Shown here piece after piece: positions 9,341 to 18,799 of a stretch of DNA of 64,000 nt. Position 1 is the first letter of the stretch. Every line of letters starts with the position of its first letter. Position numbers and translations under genes: made by a program. The DNA is from Chelydra serpentina (Eukaryota > Chordata > Testudines > Chelydridae), in contig JBAIAC010000272.1 in NCBI GenBank assembly GCA_037349315.1, positions 591,856 to 655,855 on the forward strand. Direction: 5' to 3'. Below the pieces are notes generated by a model, which saw only the letters and a program-made list of their open reading frames with translations, made no database searches and was not told where the DNA came from.

Positions 9341-10224
9341 AAATGAAAATAAGAAAGAAAAACTTGTAGCACCTTAGAGACTAGCAAATTTATTTCAGCA
9401 TAAGCTTTCGTGGGTTAGTACCCACTTCATCGGATGCATGGAATGAAAATATACTTCAGACAGATATTTATACAGTCAGAGAAACATGATGGTCCAGGTG
9501 TATAGACCAATCTTAAGAGGCTAATTAGTTGAGAGGAAACATGACAGCAGGGGAAGAAAAAGCTTTTGAAGTGATAAACAAGATGGTCACACAGGTGTGA
9601 ATGAGGATCGTTAACTTAAGGGAAATAGATTCAATTAACATAATGGCCGAGCCATTCCAAATCACGATTTAATCCGGAGGCAACGCAATCTAGTTTGCAT
9701 ATCAATTCGAGTTCAATAGTTTCTCTTTGAAGTCTGCTTTTGGAGTTAATCTGTCGCAACACTGCTCTCCTCAAATCTGTCATTGAGTGATCAGGGAGGT
9801 TGAAGTGTTCACCTACTGGTTTTTGAATGTTATGATTCCTGATGTCAGATTTATGTCCATTTATTCTTTTGCGTAGAGACTGTCCGGTTTGGCCAATGTA
9901 CATGGCAGAGGGGCATTGCTGGCACATGATGGCATATATCACATTGGTAGATGTGCAGGTGAATGAGCCCCTGATGGCGTGGCGGATGTGATTAGGCCCT
10001 GTGATGGTATCACTTGAATCGATATGTTGACAGAGTTGGCATCGGGCTTTGTTGCAAGGATAGGTTCCTGGGTTGGTGTTTTTGTTGTATGGTGTGTGGT
10101 TGCTGGTGAGTAATTGCTTCAGGTTGGGGGGCTGTCTGTAAGCAAGGATTGGTCTGTCCCCCAAGATCTGTGAGAGTGAGGGATCATCTTTTAGGATAGG
10201 TTGTAGATCTTTGATGATGCTCTT
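9341..10224 (-). mobile_element. Penelope-like element, 5'-truncated
   Basis: About 885 bp flanked by a 12-bp target-site duplication, tgtttgatttct, at 9329-9340 and 10225-10236. The paralogous site at 26612-26623 has a single copy of the 12-mer, proving insertion. On the minus strand the element opens with the end of its coding region (endonuclease part) and finishes with a 3' region containing 'acccacgaaagcttatgctg' near 9410 and 'ctaaggtgctacaagtt' near 9372, widespread in turtle genomes. Only the C-terminal part of the polyprotein remains. Confidence 0.9.
9631..10224 (-). CDS. Penelope-like element GIY-YIG endonuclease fragment
   Basis: The frame is open from the truncated 5' end of the insertion to a stop at 9631. 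There is no ATG start: the most upstream candidate codon near 10164 is TTG, so this is a cut-off C-terminus of about 195 residues rather than a gene of its own. Numbering from the TTG: a cysteine cluster at 37, 42, 45, 70, 81 and 84; GIY-YIG domain with VIYAI at 76-80, YIGQTGQ at 89-95, basic RKR at 98-100 and a likely catalytic Glu at 119. In Penelope-like elements this domain nicks DNA for reverse transcription of the element RNA. The reverse transcriptase part is missing, so the copy cannot move by itself. No frameshift or stop, suggesting a fairly young insertion. Confidence 0.88.
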   Translation of the reverse strand, partial: KSIIKDLQPILKDDPSLSQILGDRPILAYRQPPNLKQLLTSNHTPYNKNTNPGTYPCNKARCQLCQHIDSSDTITGPNHIRHAIRGSFTCTSTNVIYAIMCQQCPSAMYIGQTGQSLRKRINGHKSDIRNHNIQKPVGEHFNLPDHSMTDLRRAVLRQINSKSRLQRETIELELICKLDCVASGLNRDLEWLGHYVN

Positions 10225-10314
10225 TGTTTGATTTCTGTATTTCAGGTGATTTCAAGCCCAGGCATTGGGATTATTTACTAGTGTCTCTGGCATTGGAGCA
10301 TTACTGTGCTCAGA

Positions 10315-10396
10315 GCTGTGATGGCCGAGTGGTTAAGGTGTTGGAGTTGAAATCCAATAGGGTTCCCCTGCGCAGGTTCGAATCCTGCTCACAGCG
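10315..10396 (+). tRNA. tRNA-Ser(TGA)
   Basis: 82 nt with a long variable arm, as in all eukaryotic tRNA-Ser. Acceptor GCTGTGA/TCACAGC pairs 7/7, anticodon stem TTGGA/TCCAA 5/5, loop GTTGAAA gives TGA. A box (TGGCCGAGTGG) and B box (GGTTCGAATCC) match consensus. TTTT at 10406-10409 terminates. Looks functional. Its direct duplicate at 26702 has lost the anticodon. Confidence 0.95.
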
Positions 10397-10779
10397 AGGC
10401 CTGTGTTTTAGCCATATTTCTAACAAGGGCAATACATCTATACAGACCCCTAAGACACTCTCAATTCTCTCCCCAACCCAAGTGAATCTGGTTCTGCTCC
10501 TTTCCTAGAGATGCCTGGGACACTATCTCACGCCGTGTCCCTGAGGTGTCAGGCAAACTCTCAGCACCATGGAGCATCCTGACATTGAGCCTTGTGACCT
10601 GTGGGTTGGATTTATTTTAGTGGGACACGGGACATGTGGAGGATAAGTTAGACTCTTAATTTCCTTAGGGTTCGCCTTCAATATACTTGTATGATGGTTA
10701 ATTCATCACCATTACAGGTCTATTGTATTTATTAGAATAGCACAAGTAAGTCACAGTCTGGTAACCCTTGGTGGGAGGT

Positions 10780-12160
10780 AATAGGACAAAGCCCCAAATA
10801 GCGGAAGTGGCCCTATAAAATCTGTGTCTGGCCAGTGGCAGGACATTAGCACGGCAGGGGAGGGGTGGGTGTGGCAGTGACATCACAAAGGCCTTTTGCA
10901 GGACCTCGGCCTATTGGTCAAAGGTGGTGAGGAGGCGGTGACCTCACACAGAGATGCTGACATCAGCCAGGCCAGGCCAGGGGCGAGGGGCCAGGGAAAC
11001 CTCGGAGACCCCCGTGGCTTTGCTTCAGCAAGTCTCCTTGTCGGGTCTCTCTCGGAGGACTGAGAGAGTATTAGGGTTCACGTACGTGAGCGCCAGGAGG
11101 AACCTCTTTGGAGTTTTCTCCTTTCCTTTTACGGACTTTCCTAGAAAACAGACGTCCCTGGTTAGAAGGTACGAGCCTCCGAGAGGTTTGGAACCTGTTC
11201 AGTCTGATCCATCTGGTGCCAGGTGAATTCCAGGCATGGAAAACAGTAGCTTCAGGTGGCAGAATTTTATTCCCCACTTGGGATTTTGTCCCTCAGAATC
11301 ACTGGGGACATTAGGGTTTGTCCTTTTTGTTTGACCTTTTCCTCCATCCCTCCCTCCTTTCTCTTCATCTCTTACTTCTTTTGTCCTTTCCCCTGTTCCC
11401 CTCCCACCACCAGGAGAGGTGTAGGTGTGTGTGTGTCTGGTGGGGGGTGCTCTGCAGCTTCCATTGTGGGTGGTCTACCCAAAAATGTGGGGCTGAAATA
11501 GTGCTCGGACAGTGACCCCACCGGTGACCTGGGCCATCCTTTGGGCTCTCTGGTGAGAGACCTGTGCCACCCCTGTGACCTGTGTCACAGCCAGTCACAT
11601 GTGTGATGAATTTTGCTGTTTCTCTGCATTAATTGTAGAGGGATGTTAAGGTAAGAAAGGACCATTATGTGCATCTTTAGGACTTTAGGGGCTGGAGCAC
11701 ATGACTTATGAGGAGAGGCTGAGGGAACTGGGATTGTTTAGCCTGCAGAAGAGAAGAGTGAAGGGGGATTTGATAGCTGCTTTCAACTACCTAAAAGGGG
11801 GTTCCAAAGAGGATGGATCTAGACTGTTCTCAGTGGTCGAAGATGACAGAACAAGGAGTAATGGTCTCAAGTTGCAGAGGGGGAGGTTTAGGTTGGATAT
11901 TAGGAAAAACTTTTTCACTAGTAGGGTGGTGAAGCACTGGAATGGGTTACCTAGGGAGGTGGTGGAATCTCCTTCCTTAGAGGTTTTTAAGGTCAGGCTT
12001 AACAAAGCCCTGGCTGGGATGATTTAGTTGGGTTTGGTCCTGCTTTGAGCAGGGCGTTGGACTAGATGACCCCCTGAGGTCCCTTCCAACCCTGAGATTC
12101 TATGATTCTATGATCCAGTCGCACCTCCTGTATAACCCAGGCCCTAGCATGTCACCAAGT
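10780..12160 (+). repeat. Segmental block S3, copy 1 (contains a CR1 insertion)
   Basis: Matches 28190-29200 (direct) and 46010-47040 (inverted). Shared landmarks: 'ccctataaaatctgtg' TATA-like motif near 10810 (changed to 'cctagaaaat' in the others), 'cggaggactgagagagtatt' near 11053, a pyrimidine-rich tract at 11330-11410 and 'tgctcggacagtgaccc' near 11502. It may be an old LTR-type element, but I see no TG...CA ends or coding region. This copy alone has a CR1 at 11676-12112. Confidence 0.8.
11676..12112 (+). mobile_element. CR1 LINE, 3' fragment
   Basis: Encodes the last 108 residues of the CR1 reverse-transcriptase polyprotein (11701-12027: starts [20 protein letters not shown], ends LNKALAGMI), then the short 3' UTR with 'ccttccaaccctgagattct' and the terminal ATTCTATG repeats. 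It differs by a few percent from the longer CR1 at 47647-49528. A 3-bp duplication 'atc' flanks it, and both sister copies (about 29174 and about 46043) have the uninterrupted 'gcatccagtcgcacc' site. CR1 copies are normally 5'-truncated, as here. Confidence 0.9.
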
Positions 12161-12814
12161 GGTTCCTGTAGCCAACCATAACATGGGACTGAGCCAGAGC
12201 ACGTCTTTTGGAACGACATCCACATGCATTAGAGCCAGCTGGCTAACAGAAAATCTTTCTTCTGCAGGGACGTGGGGTTAAGGGACAGGGAGGAAAAGAC
12301 ATGGAGGCTGTGACTAAAGTTAGAGCAGCGAGGCCAGGATAACCGGGGCTAGGTGCCAGGATTGGCTATCAGAAGACCTGCCGTTTTCTATTCCTGGCTT
12401 TGGGACCATGAGCGAGTCTCTTCACCTCTGGGTGCCTCGGTTTCCCCAACTATCAAATATAGCTCATCAAGGTTTTGTTTGTTCTCCCCATTTTACAGGG
12501 TGGGAAACTGAGACACTGTTGGGACCTGTCTACGCGACAGGTCTGTCGTGCATTTGTAAGCTGCTGACCCCCACATGTTCTTCAGAGCCTGTGGACAACA
12601 CAGCTCCCAAAGGTGTGTTTGTTCTGTGCTTATCCCCTATGGACCAGCAGGGCTGGACGGCCTTTTCTCACGGTGCTGTGGGAGCAGGTCCTGGGGACTA
12701 AGGGTCTGAAGAAGCTCTCAAGGACTAATTTTTTTAAATAATTTTTATCAGTGAATGGGGAGAAAACATCCAATCACTGCTGATAAGATTGGTGGGTGAC
12801 AAAATACCGGCAGA
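12160..12814. other. Spacer, no gene recognised
   Basis: Ordinary sequence with a stretch resembling 'tgggtgcctcggtttcccca' near 12430, a phrase seen in several vertebrate repeats and in the LTRs here. No tRNA, no long frame. Confidence 0.4.
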
Positions 12815-13038
12815 GTGGAAATTACTGATGAGGAGAGGGCAGTGATACAGAGCGATCTGGGTCATTCGGCAAGCTGGGCCCATTCAAAGGAAATAAGTTT
12901 GACCAGAGGCAAATGCAAAGTCCGATACCTAGCAAGGGCTTTCTGGAATGTGTTTGCCTATTGTGGTTCACAGGAGGCCTGTGATATGCAGGGGGTCAGA
13001 TTAGATGATCTAATGGTCTCTTCTGACCATAAAGTCTA
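12815..13038 (+). mobile_element. Old CR1/L3-type LINE fragment
   Basis: Reads 'agtgatacagagcgatctgg' (12841) then 'gcaaatgcaaagt' and ends with the CR1-like 'agatgatctaatggtctctt' (13003-13022). Heavily mutated; no open frame of useful length. Confidence 0.6.
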
Positions 13039-13040
13039 AA

Positions 13041-13688
13041 GCAGGCCTGCACAACTCATAAAGCGGCGAGGGCCGTATTACTCCAAAGAAAACAGCTGAG
13101 GGCCGAAACCCCCCGGCCCTGCGCTGCCCGCTCCACGGAAACAACCCTTCCTTCCCCACCGCTGGGGTCTGGAAGCCTGTAGAGGGGGAAAGAAACAGCG
13201 CGCATAGGGTGACCAGATCATAGCAGTAAAATAGGACCTGCCCCCTCCCCGCTCCGCCCCACCCCACCATCACACCCCTCTTCACCCATCCCCCAGGGGT
13301 CACTATATTACTGCACACAACAGTCAATCAATGCAGTTGTAGATAAATCTCTGCATTATGCAGTTTTGTATAACTTTTATATGACTGTATTGAAGCTTGG
13401 TAATATGTTATAGCGGGCCCCTAAGGTAGTATAATTAAGGTAAAAGAAAAATGTCTTTTTGCTAGAAGTAGAATAAGATCTTCCCCCCAAAATCAGGACA
13501 GGGGGTGGGGGTAATAGGAACCTATATATGAAAAAGACCTAAAAATCAGGACTGTCCCTATAAAATTGGGACATCTGGTCACCCTACCCCCAGCTCAGAG
13601 AAAAGCAGCAAAAAGGACCAACGGACACTGTCCCAGATTTTGGGCCGCACAGTGAGCCCATCCAGGCCGCATGTTGTGCCGGCCTGCT
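13041..13688. mobile_element. DNA transposon with TIRs, carrying a nested MITE
   Basis: Left end GCAGGCCTGCACAAC (13041-13055) and right end GTTGTGCCGGCCTGC (13673-13687) are inverted repeats of each other with one difference. Inside, 13207-13586 has the ends of the 'ggtgaccagat' MITE family but is about 380 bp long rather than 120. Single ends of the outer element also appear at about 29208-29230 and 45985-46005. No transposase is visible. Confidence 0.7.
13207..13586. mobile_element. Long variant of the ggtgaccagat MITE
   Basis: Begins GGGTGACCAGATCATAGCAG and ends CTGGTCACCCT. Near the right end it contains 'aatcaggactgtcccta', the reverse complement of the family core. The extra 260 bp in the middle is AT-rich and anonymous. 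Confidence 0.65.
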
Positions 13689-13734
13689 GTAGACAAAGAG
13701 CCAGTAGAGAGGAGTTTTGTTCATTGACTTGTCA

Positions 13735-13795
13735 ACGATTTTTTTTTTTTTGTGGGAAGTCCCGATTTTCGGGTCTTCCCATCTGGTCACCCTAG
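13735..13795 (-). mobile_element. MITE fragment
   Basis: Poly-T followed by 'gtcccgattttcgggtc' and the terminal 'atctggtcaccctag'. One end only. Confidence 0.55.
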
Positions 13796-14004
13796 CTTAA
13801 GCACTCCCCTTCACTCTATTCTCAGACAAACACTAGTATTAACTGTTTGCTACTGATGGGTTTAGAAAGCATTTGTCGAGTGGAAGATGACATTTCTGGG
13901 GGATTGTTCCCAAGACCCAGTACTTTGTGTTCAACCATCTCCCAGCTTCCTTGGTGAAGATAAAACTGAGGTTTCTTTGCAGTGTACAGAATGAAGTAGC
14001 TTTT

Positions 14005-14077
14005 CATCCCAGACGGGACTTGAACCCACAATCTCTGGCTTAGGAAGCCAATGCCTTATCCATTAGGCCACTGGGGC
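14005..14077 (-). tRNA. tRNA-Arg(CCT)
   Basis: 73 nt. Loop TTCCTAA gives CCT, anticodon stem TTGGC/GCCAG pairs with one wobble. A box (TGGCCTAATGG) is perfect; B box GGTTCAAGTCC is good. The acceptor has a C-A mismatch at pair 2. The first minus-strand T4 is about 38 nt downstream (AAAA at about 13964). Only copy of this isoacceptor here; probably functional or recently lost. Confidence 0.88.
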
Positions 14078-14149
14078 CCTGAAGTACAACTAATGGAGGG
14101 ATGGAAATTCTCTCTCATAAATGCACATTCCTCACATTCGCTAGGAAGC

Positions 14150-14509
14150 CAAATATCCCCTTTATGCGCCTTACAGAAATGTCACATCCCCTGTCAGTGA
14201 GGCAACTGGGCAGGTCGCTGACAGAGCTGAGCCCCACCTTTCTGCAGCCATCTTTAGAGAAGAACCCCATCCCAGAGTCACCCCTCCCTCCGTCAGCACC
14301 TCCACGGCTGTGACTCTGAGTGGCAGTAGGATAATTGGGGGGTGAATCCAGGGCTGGAAGTGGGGTCAGGTCAGCCTGTGAGGAGTAACCAGGTGGGGCA
14401 GACCCAGGGTGAGGCTGTGGGCTGCTGGTGGGATGTTGGGATCAGAGCTCTAGATCAAAGCTGCACAGCGACCTGACACCCAGGGTTACAAGGCCGACAT
14501 AGTGACCCC
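14150..14509 (+). repeat. Direct segmental duplication S4, left copy
   Basis: Nearly identical to about 50570-50912 in the same orientation. The match stops at 14509, exactly where an LTR-like sequence begins (TGTGACAGCATGGGG at 14510). Confidence 0.8.
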
Positions 14510-15590
14510 TGTGACAGCATGGGGTTTTCCTTGTTGCCTATGGGGGTTTTTCTTGGTTCCCTAGGGGTTGCATGCAGAGGGGGTGGGACTCAGTTTCCCT
14601 GGGTGTTACGGGTGTAACGAGGTGATGGGAGAGGGAGTGTGTTGTTACAGGGGACTGGCGAGGGGACTGGGGACCCCACCACGGACGTGGCGACAGGTGA
14701 CCTGGAAGCCAGCTCAGGAGTCCGCAGCCGGTCCTGGCCAGTGGGAGAACAATAGGCTGCGAAGAGAGGAGCCCCGGGGGCCTAACCAGCCGGTTCCAGC
14801 CAGAGGGGGCCAGAGACGAGAAGAGGCCCAGACGACCCTGTTTGCAGGGCTGTTTACCTGGAGAGAAGAGACTGGACAGAGGCGGGGCTTGGGGCCAGTG
14901 ATATCCCCGCCCAGTGGGGCAGCAGGGGGGGGGCGGGAGCTCCAGTGGCGTAGCCAGGGGGGGATTAGGGGAAGCGGCTGCTCCCCCTGTGAGCACAAGC
15001 TGTGGCGCCCACGCCCCGCTGCCGGAGCTGGGCTTGGGCGGGGATTTAAAAGTCCCGCTGCTCCCCGCGGCTGCAGGAGCCATGGGCTTTGAAATCCCCA
15101 CCCGAGCCCCACTGCCGGAGCTCCGGCGGCGCTTTAAAGGGCCCGGGGCTCCCCGCAGTGGCTGGAGCTGCGGGCCCTTTAAGTCACCGCCGGGGAAGCC
15201 GGTCCGGTCCGGCACGGCGTACTGGCTCTTGCCGGTACCGGACCGGACCGGCTTACTTTCACCTCTGGGAGGACCCGGAGAGCCTCCCGGAGGCGCCGCC
15301 GGGTGAGTACAGGGGGAGCCTGGGGAGGAGTCTTTTTACAGCGCCGCTCCCCATGTGCTCCGGACCTGCCTACGCTACTCGGGGGCTCTGGGCTGGGGAG
15401 AGGGAGCAGGCAGAGCCCACCGGGATACAGGAGAGAGCTGGATGTGCTCGGCTCGGGGGAGGCCAGGCCTGAGGGCCCTGAGAGTTCCTGTGCTGTGTTC
15501 AACGCTCAATAAACCCTCCTGTGTTACGCTGGCTGAGAGTCACTCTGGTCTAGAGAACAGGGGGGCAGAGATTGTCTGTCAGGGTCTCTG
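14510..15590 (+). mobile_element. LTR-like element, family B, with nested GC-rich repeat
   Basis: Starts TGTGACAGCATGG at 14510 and near its far end has AATAAA at 15508-15513 followed by 'ggctgagagtcac', the same arrangement as family A LTRs. The S4 duplicate ends at the left boundary, supporting insertion there. About 14935-15300 is a separate GC-rich repeat inserted inside. The right end (near 15576-15590) is not certain and I find no clean target duplication. Confidence 0.55.
14935..15300. mobile_element. GC-rich non-autonomous repeat nested in the LTR
   Basis: Begins 'agctccagtggcgtagcc' at about 14938 and ends 'cttactttcacctctggg' at about 15250-15270, ends I recall from a common turtle repeat. 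Contains repeated 'gctgccggagct' modules and a perfect 15-bp hairpin stem, 15198-15212 with 15238-15252, around a 25-base loop. Non-coding despite GC-driven open frames on both strands. Confidence 0.55.
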
Positions 15591-15852
15591 TGCGCAGACA
15601 AACCCAGCACATCACAAGGACGTGTGGCACAGGCTCTCGTGTTGCACAAATTGCAGTCGAAGCCACCGCCTTGCCAATGCCAGTCACAGCAGCCTTTTCA
15701 TCAGCTCCAGGCTCGTGATTTGATTCTTTCTAATGCTCCTCTTCAAAGGAGCCTTTTCCTTAGCAAGCAGTTACTTGGATTGCCAAGGGAGGGCTCTTGT
15801 GTTTCCTAGAAAGACACAGGGAAATGTGATGAGAGGAGACAAAAGTTCTACA
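15591..15852. other. Spacer with possible second His-like remnant
   Basis: 15640-15720 ('ttgcagtcgaagccaccgcc' onwards) runs parallel to 16140-16215, including a shared 'catcagctccag' phrase. It may be an even more decayed relative of the His-type pseudogene. Nothing else recognised. Confidence 0.35.
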
Positions 15853-15926
15853 AGGCACCACTGGGAGTTGAACCCAGGATCTCCTGTTTACTAGACAAGT
15901 GCTTTAGCCAGCTAAGCCATGGTGCC
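15853..15926 (-). tRNA. tRNA-Thr(AGT)
   Basis: 74 nt. Acceptor GGCACCA/TGGTGCC pairs 7/7; anticodon stem CTTGT/ACAGG pairs; loop CTAGTAA gives AGT (read as IGU after editing). T-arm CTGGG/CCCAG perfect, A box TGGCTTAGCTGG good. TTTT on the minus strand follows after 8 nt (AAAA at 15841-15844). Looks functional. Confidence 0.95.
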
Positions 15927-16109
15927 TGCCTCCTACAAACCCTTTCAACTGCTCCATTTGATGGTCCAAGACAAGACCTGCATATTCAAAGTACAGACGT
16001 TCCCCATTTCCCTCAAGACTTGCAGACCTTGAGGTGTCTGGATCTCTGTGCACAGAAAGCCACAGCTCGGATGACAGGGGGCTTCTCACACGTGCTTCTC
16101 CCACCAGCC

Positions 16110-16182
16110 ACTGTGATCATATCCTGGTTCATGCTCTGCATTTCAGTCGCAGCAACCTCGGCTCAATGCTGAGTCATGGTCA
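16110..16182 (+). pseudogene. tRNA-His-derived pseudogene
   Basis: 'actgtgatcatat', 'ctggttcatgctctgca' and 'gtcgcagcaacctcgg' follow the vertebrate tRNA-His order, and the 3' strand 'tcatggt' still partly pairs with the 5' end. The anticodon loop no longer reads GTG and the T loop is CTCAATG. Clearly dead. Confidence 0.6.
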
Positions 16183-16879
16183 CCTTTCCATCAGCTCCAG
16201 ACTTCTCATTTGCCACTTTCCAAGTGCCGTGGGGCAGCTGCCCCACACAGGCAGGAGAAAGGTTAAGGCAGCCTTGGAGAGGCTGAGCTGAACCCAGCCA
16301 ATCAGGAAAGCGTATTGGGTGAGCCAATCAGGAGAAGACCTATAAGTCCCCTGCCCGAGTGGAAGCCAATGCATGTGGTGGGCCGTAAGCACCACAGGTT
16401 TTAACCCTGTTTGCCTCCTTCCCCACGTCTCTTGCTTAGATGATATGGAAGTGCCCCTATGGCCGGGGATGTGAGTTTGTGGGCACAGCATCATGCAGTG
16501 AGCTTCCAAGACAGCCTGTAATTCAGCAAGGGGTTTGCAGCTGGGCCTTGGCCTGGAGGCAATTTTCTCTCCGCACAGCAGATGGGGGATACACTGGGAC
16601 CAGCTTCTGGCTCTTTTTTGTGAGCTGGTTCCCGTGAGGACACACCAGAGATCACTGCAATCTACGTAGGGGGCAACCACCTGGAAATATTCTCCAGCCA
16701 CCAGCTGATTTGGAAAGTTAAACACGATATTGCACAACATAGAACTATGGGGCCAGGTCCCATAGAAAACAAAGGGGAGCAGGGAAAGAGAGAGCACAGA
16801 AGAGAAGAGAAGGAGAGATGGGATAGAAAAATGTCTCTAGAGCGGGAGCAGACGGAGAGAACCAGCGAGTGCAGGGGAC
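16183..16879. other. Spacer, no gene recognised
   Basis: Contains a minus-strand open frame of about 205 codons (16180-16797) with no recognisable domain, and a purine-rich stretch at 16760-16860. I see no tRNA or named repeat. Confidence 0.4.
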
Positions 16880-17122
16880 ATGGTCAACCCATCGAGCTGC
16901 CTCCTAGGCCAGGCTGCAGCCCAGCTTCAGGACTCAGAGGAAATGGAGCTCGCACCCCTACCTACAGGACTCCAGGCACGACCAGACGTCTGGATCAAAC
17001 GTCCCCTCTGGCGCTCAAGTCACAACAGCAAGCCGGCAAAAGACAGGCTCCCACGTCATTGGAGAGAGCAAGACGAAGCCTTGGAACACCCAGTAGTGTT
17101 AGGTGGCGAAAGAGCTGCCCCA

Positions 17123-17193
17123 AGTTCCCACTGAGAAATGAACTCAGATTGCAAGATTCAAAGCCCCGAGTGCTGCCCTGACACCATGGGACC
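17123..17193 (-). pseudogene. tRNA-Gln(TTG), degenerate
   Basis: 71 nt, one shorter than usual in the D loop, a feature shared by all four Gln copies here. Loop CTTTGAA gives TTG but the stem holds by several G-U pairs. The acceptor has a G-A mismatch at pair 2. The T loop is TTCATTT, replacing the near-universal A58. The downstream T4 has been changed (GAAAG on the plus strand). Likely inactive. Confidence 0.8.
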
Positions 17194-17505
17194 CAGAGGA
17201 GAGCACCTTATGTTTGTCTGACTTCCAGTGTCGAAGAGCCTGGGCGGACAATTTTTTGCCTCCCTTGCTCAAGATCTCTCTGACCAGCCCTGCATTTGCT
17301 CAACAAGTCAGCACGCAGCGGTTTGCTGTAAACCCAGAAGCCTTTCTTCCTCCAGACTGTGAGGCCAGTGGGCATGTGAGGAATTTTCCCCGTCAGTCAG
17401 AGGTAGAAAAAGGCCCTTCCTAGGAAAGCCCAAGTCCTGAAAAGAAAATACTGGTGTCGAGGAGAGTACTGAAGAACTGCCTTTTGGAGGATATGATGCT
17501 TTTTA

Positions 17506-17578
17506 CACCTGGCCAGGGACTTGAACCCTGGATCTTCAGATTAAAAGTCTGATGCTCGACCCACTGAGCCAGCTAGCC
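17506..17578 (-). tRNA. tRNA-Lys(TTT), altered acceptor stem
   Basis: 73 nt. Anticodon arm TCAGA-CTTTTAA-TCTGA is perfect and the T-arm (CAGGG/CCCTG) is normal. The 5' acceptor strand reads GGCTAGC, apparently shifted relative to the GCCTGGC of the sister copy at 39681, leaving two mismatches. The A box starts TGGCTCAGTGGG. No T4 within 50 nt. Doubtful activity. Confidence 0.75.
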
Positions 17579-17764
17579 TCACAGGTGAAAAGGGTTAGTT
17601 TGGTGCAGAAGAGAAACTAGTCAAGAAAAAGAGGGCAGGAAACAATACAGAAAACCTGCTACTCTGGCTCCCTTAGCAGCCCTAGCCCCAGACTGCTCCT
17701 CCATCTGACACCCAGAGACCTTCTTCTTTTTCTAGTTAAATCTCAGATCCAGGAGAAAACACCG

Positions 17765-17975
17765 TTCTACAAAGAAAAACGAAAACTCCCTGTCTGTCAG
17801 GGCTGTTAAGCACTGGAGTGAATTCCCCAGGGAGGTTGCGGAATCTCTGTCAGGGGAGGTTTTCAAGAGCAGGTTCGACAAACACCTGTCAGGGATGGTC
17901 CAGATTATACTTATGAGTGCAGGGGCCTGGACTGGATGACCTCTCAAGGTCCCTTACAGTCCTATGATTCTGCAT
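17765..17975 (+). mobile_element. Old CR1 LINE 3' fragment
   Basis: Matches the CR1 C-terminal coding pattern ('gttaagcactggagtgaatt', 'ggaggttttcaagagcagg') and tail ('ctcaaggtcccttacagtcc'). Stops and gaps interrupt it. An older subfamily than the one at 11.7 kb. Confidence 0.75.
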
Positions 17976-18589
17976 ATTGGAGGTTGCAGGCCGGGGGTGG
18001 TTAAATCCCCACCCCTGCCCCGGCCTCATCTGATCAGATCCATGGTCCCATTAAGCCTTGTATTTCTCCTCCCCCAGCAGACATCCTGTCTGTGGGAGTG
18101 GCCAATGCTGGAAATAGTAAAGGAAACTCTAACCCCTTCCCCACGGACTGCACAATGATCCTTTCCATACGTTGTTACATGGGAACAGCCCCTCCTTAGC
18201 CCCCAGCCACAGAGCAGTTTGAGACATGAAGCGTGATGATTAGCCCTGCCCTTTAATCCCCCATCAGATACCCCATCCAAGAGTGGGTGCCCCAGTTGTG
18301 CCAGACACTGCGGAAACCCCGACCAAGGATGGGGGCCCTGATTCTGCAGGAGTTGTACAACTCATAGTGAGAGAGAGAGTCCTTGATGCCAGGAGCTCAC
18401 AGGCAAAATAGATGAAGTGTGGGAGGATGGTTCCCATTTTACAGATGGGGAAACTGAGGCTAAAAAGATGTGATGTCATTTGTCCATGTTTGCACAGAGA
18501 ATAATGGGGCCAAACTTGGAACTGAATCCAAATTTTCTGAGTCACAGCCTGGCCCTTAATCACAAGCCAAGCATTGTCGATTGCATGGC
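17976..18589. other. Spacer, no gene recognised
   Basis: 18410-18500 ('ccattttacagatggggaaa') is a phrase found in ancient vertebrate MIR/L2-type repeats; the rest is anonymous. Confidence 0.4.
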
Positions 18590-18715
18590 AGTGGCCTCCA
18601 TGGGAAGTTGCAGAATCTCCTTCATTGGAGGATTTTAAGAAGGGGTTACGCAAACACCTGTCGGGGATGACCTAGGGATACTTGGTCCTGACTCTCAGGG
18701 TCCCTCCCTGCCCTT
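18590..18715 (+). mobile_element. CR1-like 3' fragment
   Basis: 'ggaggattttaagaaggggt' followed by 'acacctgtcggggatgacct' and a weak tail 'ggtccctccctgcc' near 18700. Short and decayed. Confidence 0.5.
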
Positions 18716-18799
18716 TCTCTCTACACGCTTCTGTTGTGTGGTTTTGTGCTGTGTCATTGTTCCACACTTAACTGTTGTGCATAGTGTCACTCTCTGCCC

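Larger units (their letters stand above)
8905..10440 (+). repeat. Direct segmental duplication S2, left copy (with Penelope-like insertion)
   Basis: 8905-9340 plus 10226-10440 is nearly the same as 26190-26820. The match includes the Gly-type pseudogene and the Ser(TGA) gene. The left copy is interrupted by an 885-bp Penelope-like element at 9341-10224; the right copy has the uninterrupted site at 26612-26623. Confidence 0.9.
16880..17790 (-). repeat. Lys-Gln cassette, copy 1
   Basis: Same block as 37040-37975 (-) and, inverted, 23500-24500 (+); partial copies at 31215-31470 (Gln part) and 39550-39940 (Lys part). Read on the tRNA strand the order is poly-pyrimidine flank, tRNA-Lys, about 310 bp, tRNA-Gln, then a 250-bp GC-rich tail ending near 'cagcctggcctag'. 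Confidence 0.85.

Noticed and set aside
10780..11660. Block S3 as an endogenous retrovirus LTR
   Set aside because: TATA-like and polypurine/polypyrimidine features are suggestive, but no TG...CA ends, no primer-binding site next to an end and no target duplication could be placed.
14538..15215. 225-codon minus-strand frame
   Set aside because: It runs across an LTR-like element and a nested GC-rich repeat; composition-driven, no domain.
16180..16797. 205-codon minus-strand frame
   Set aside because: No recognisable domain, no counterpart in other blocks and no splice or promoter context; cannot be supported.
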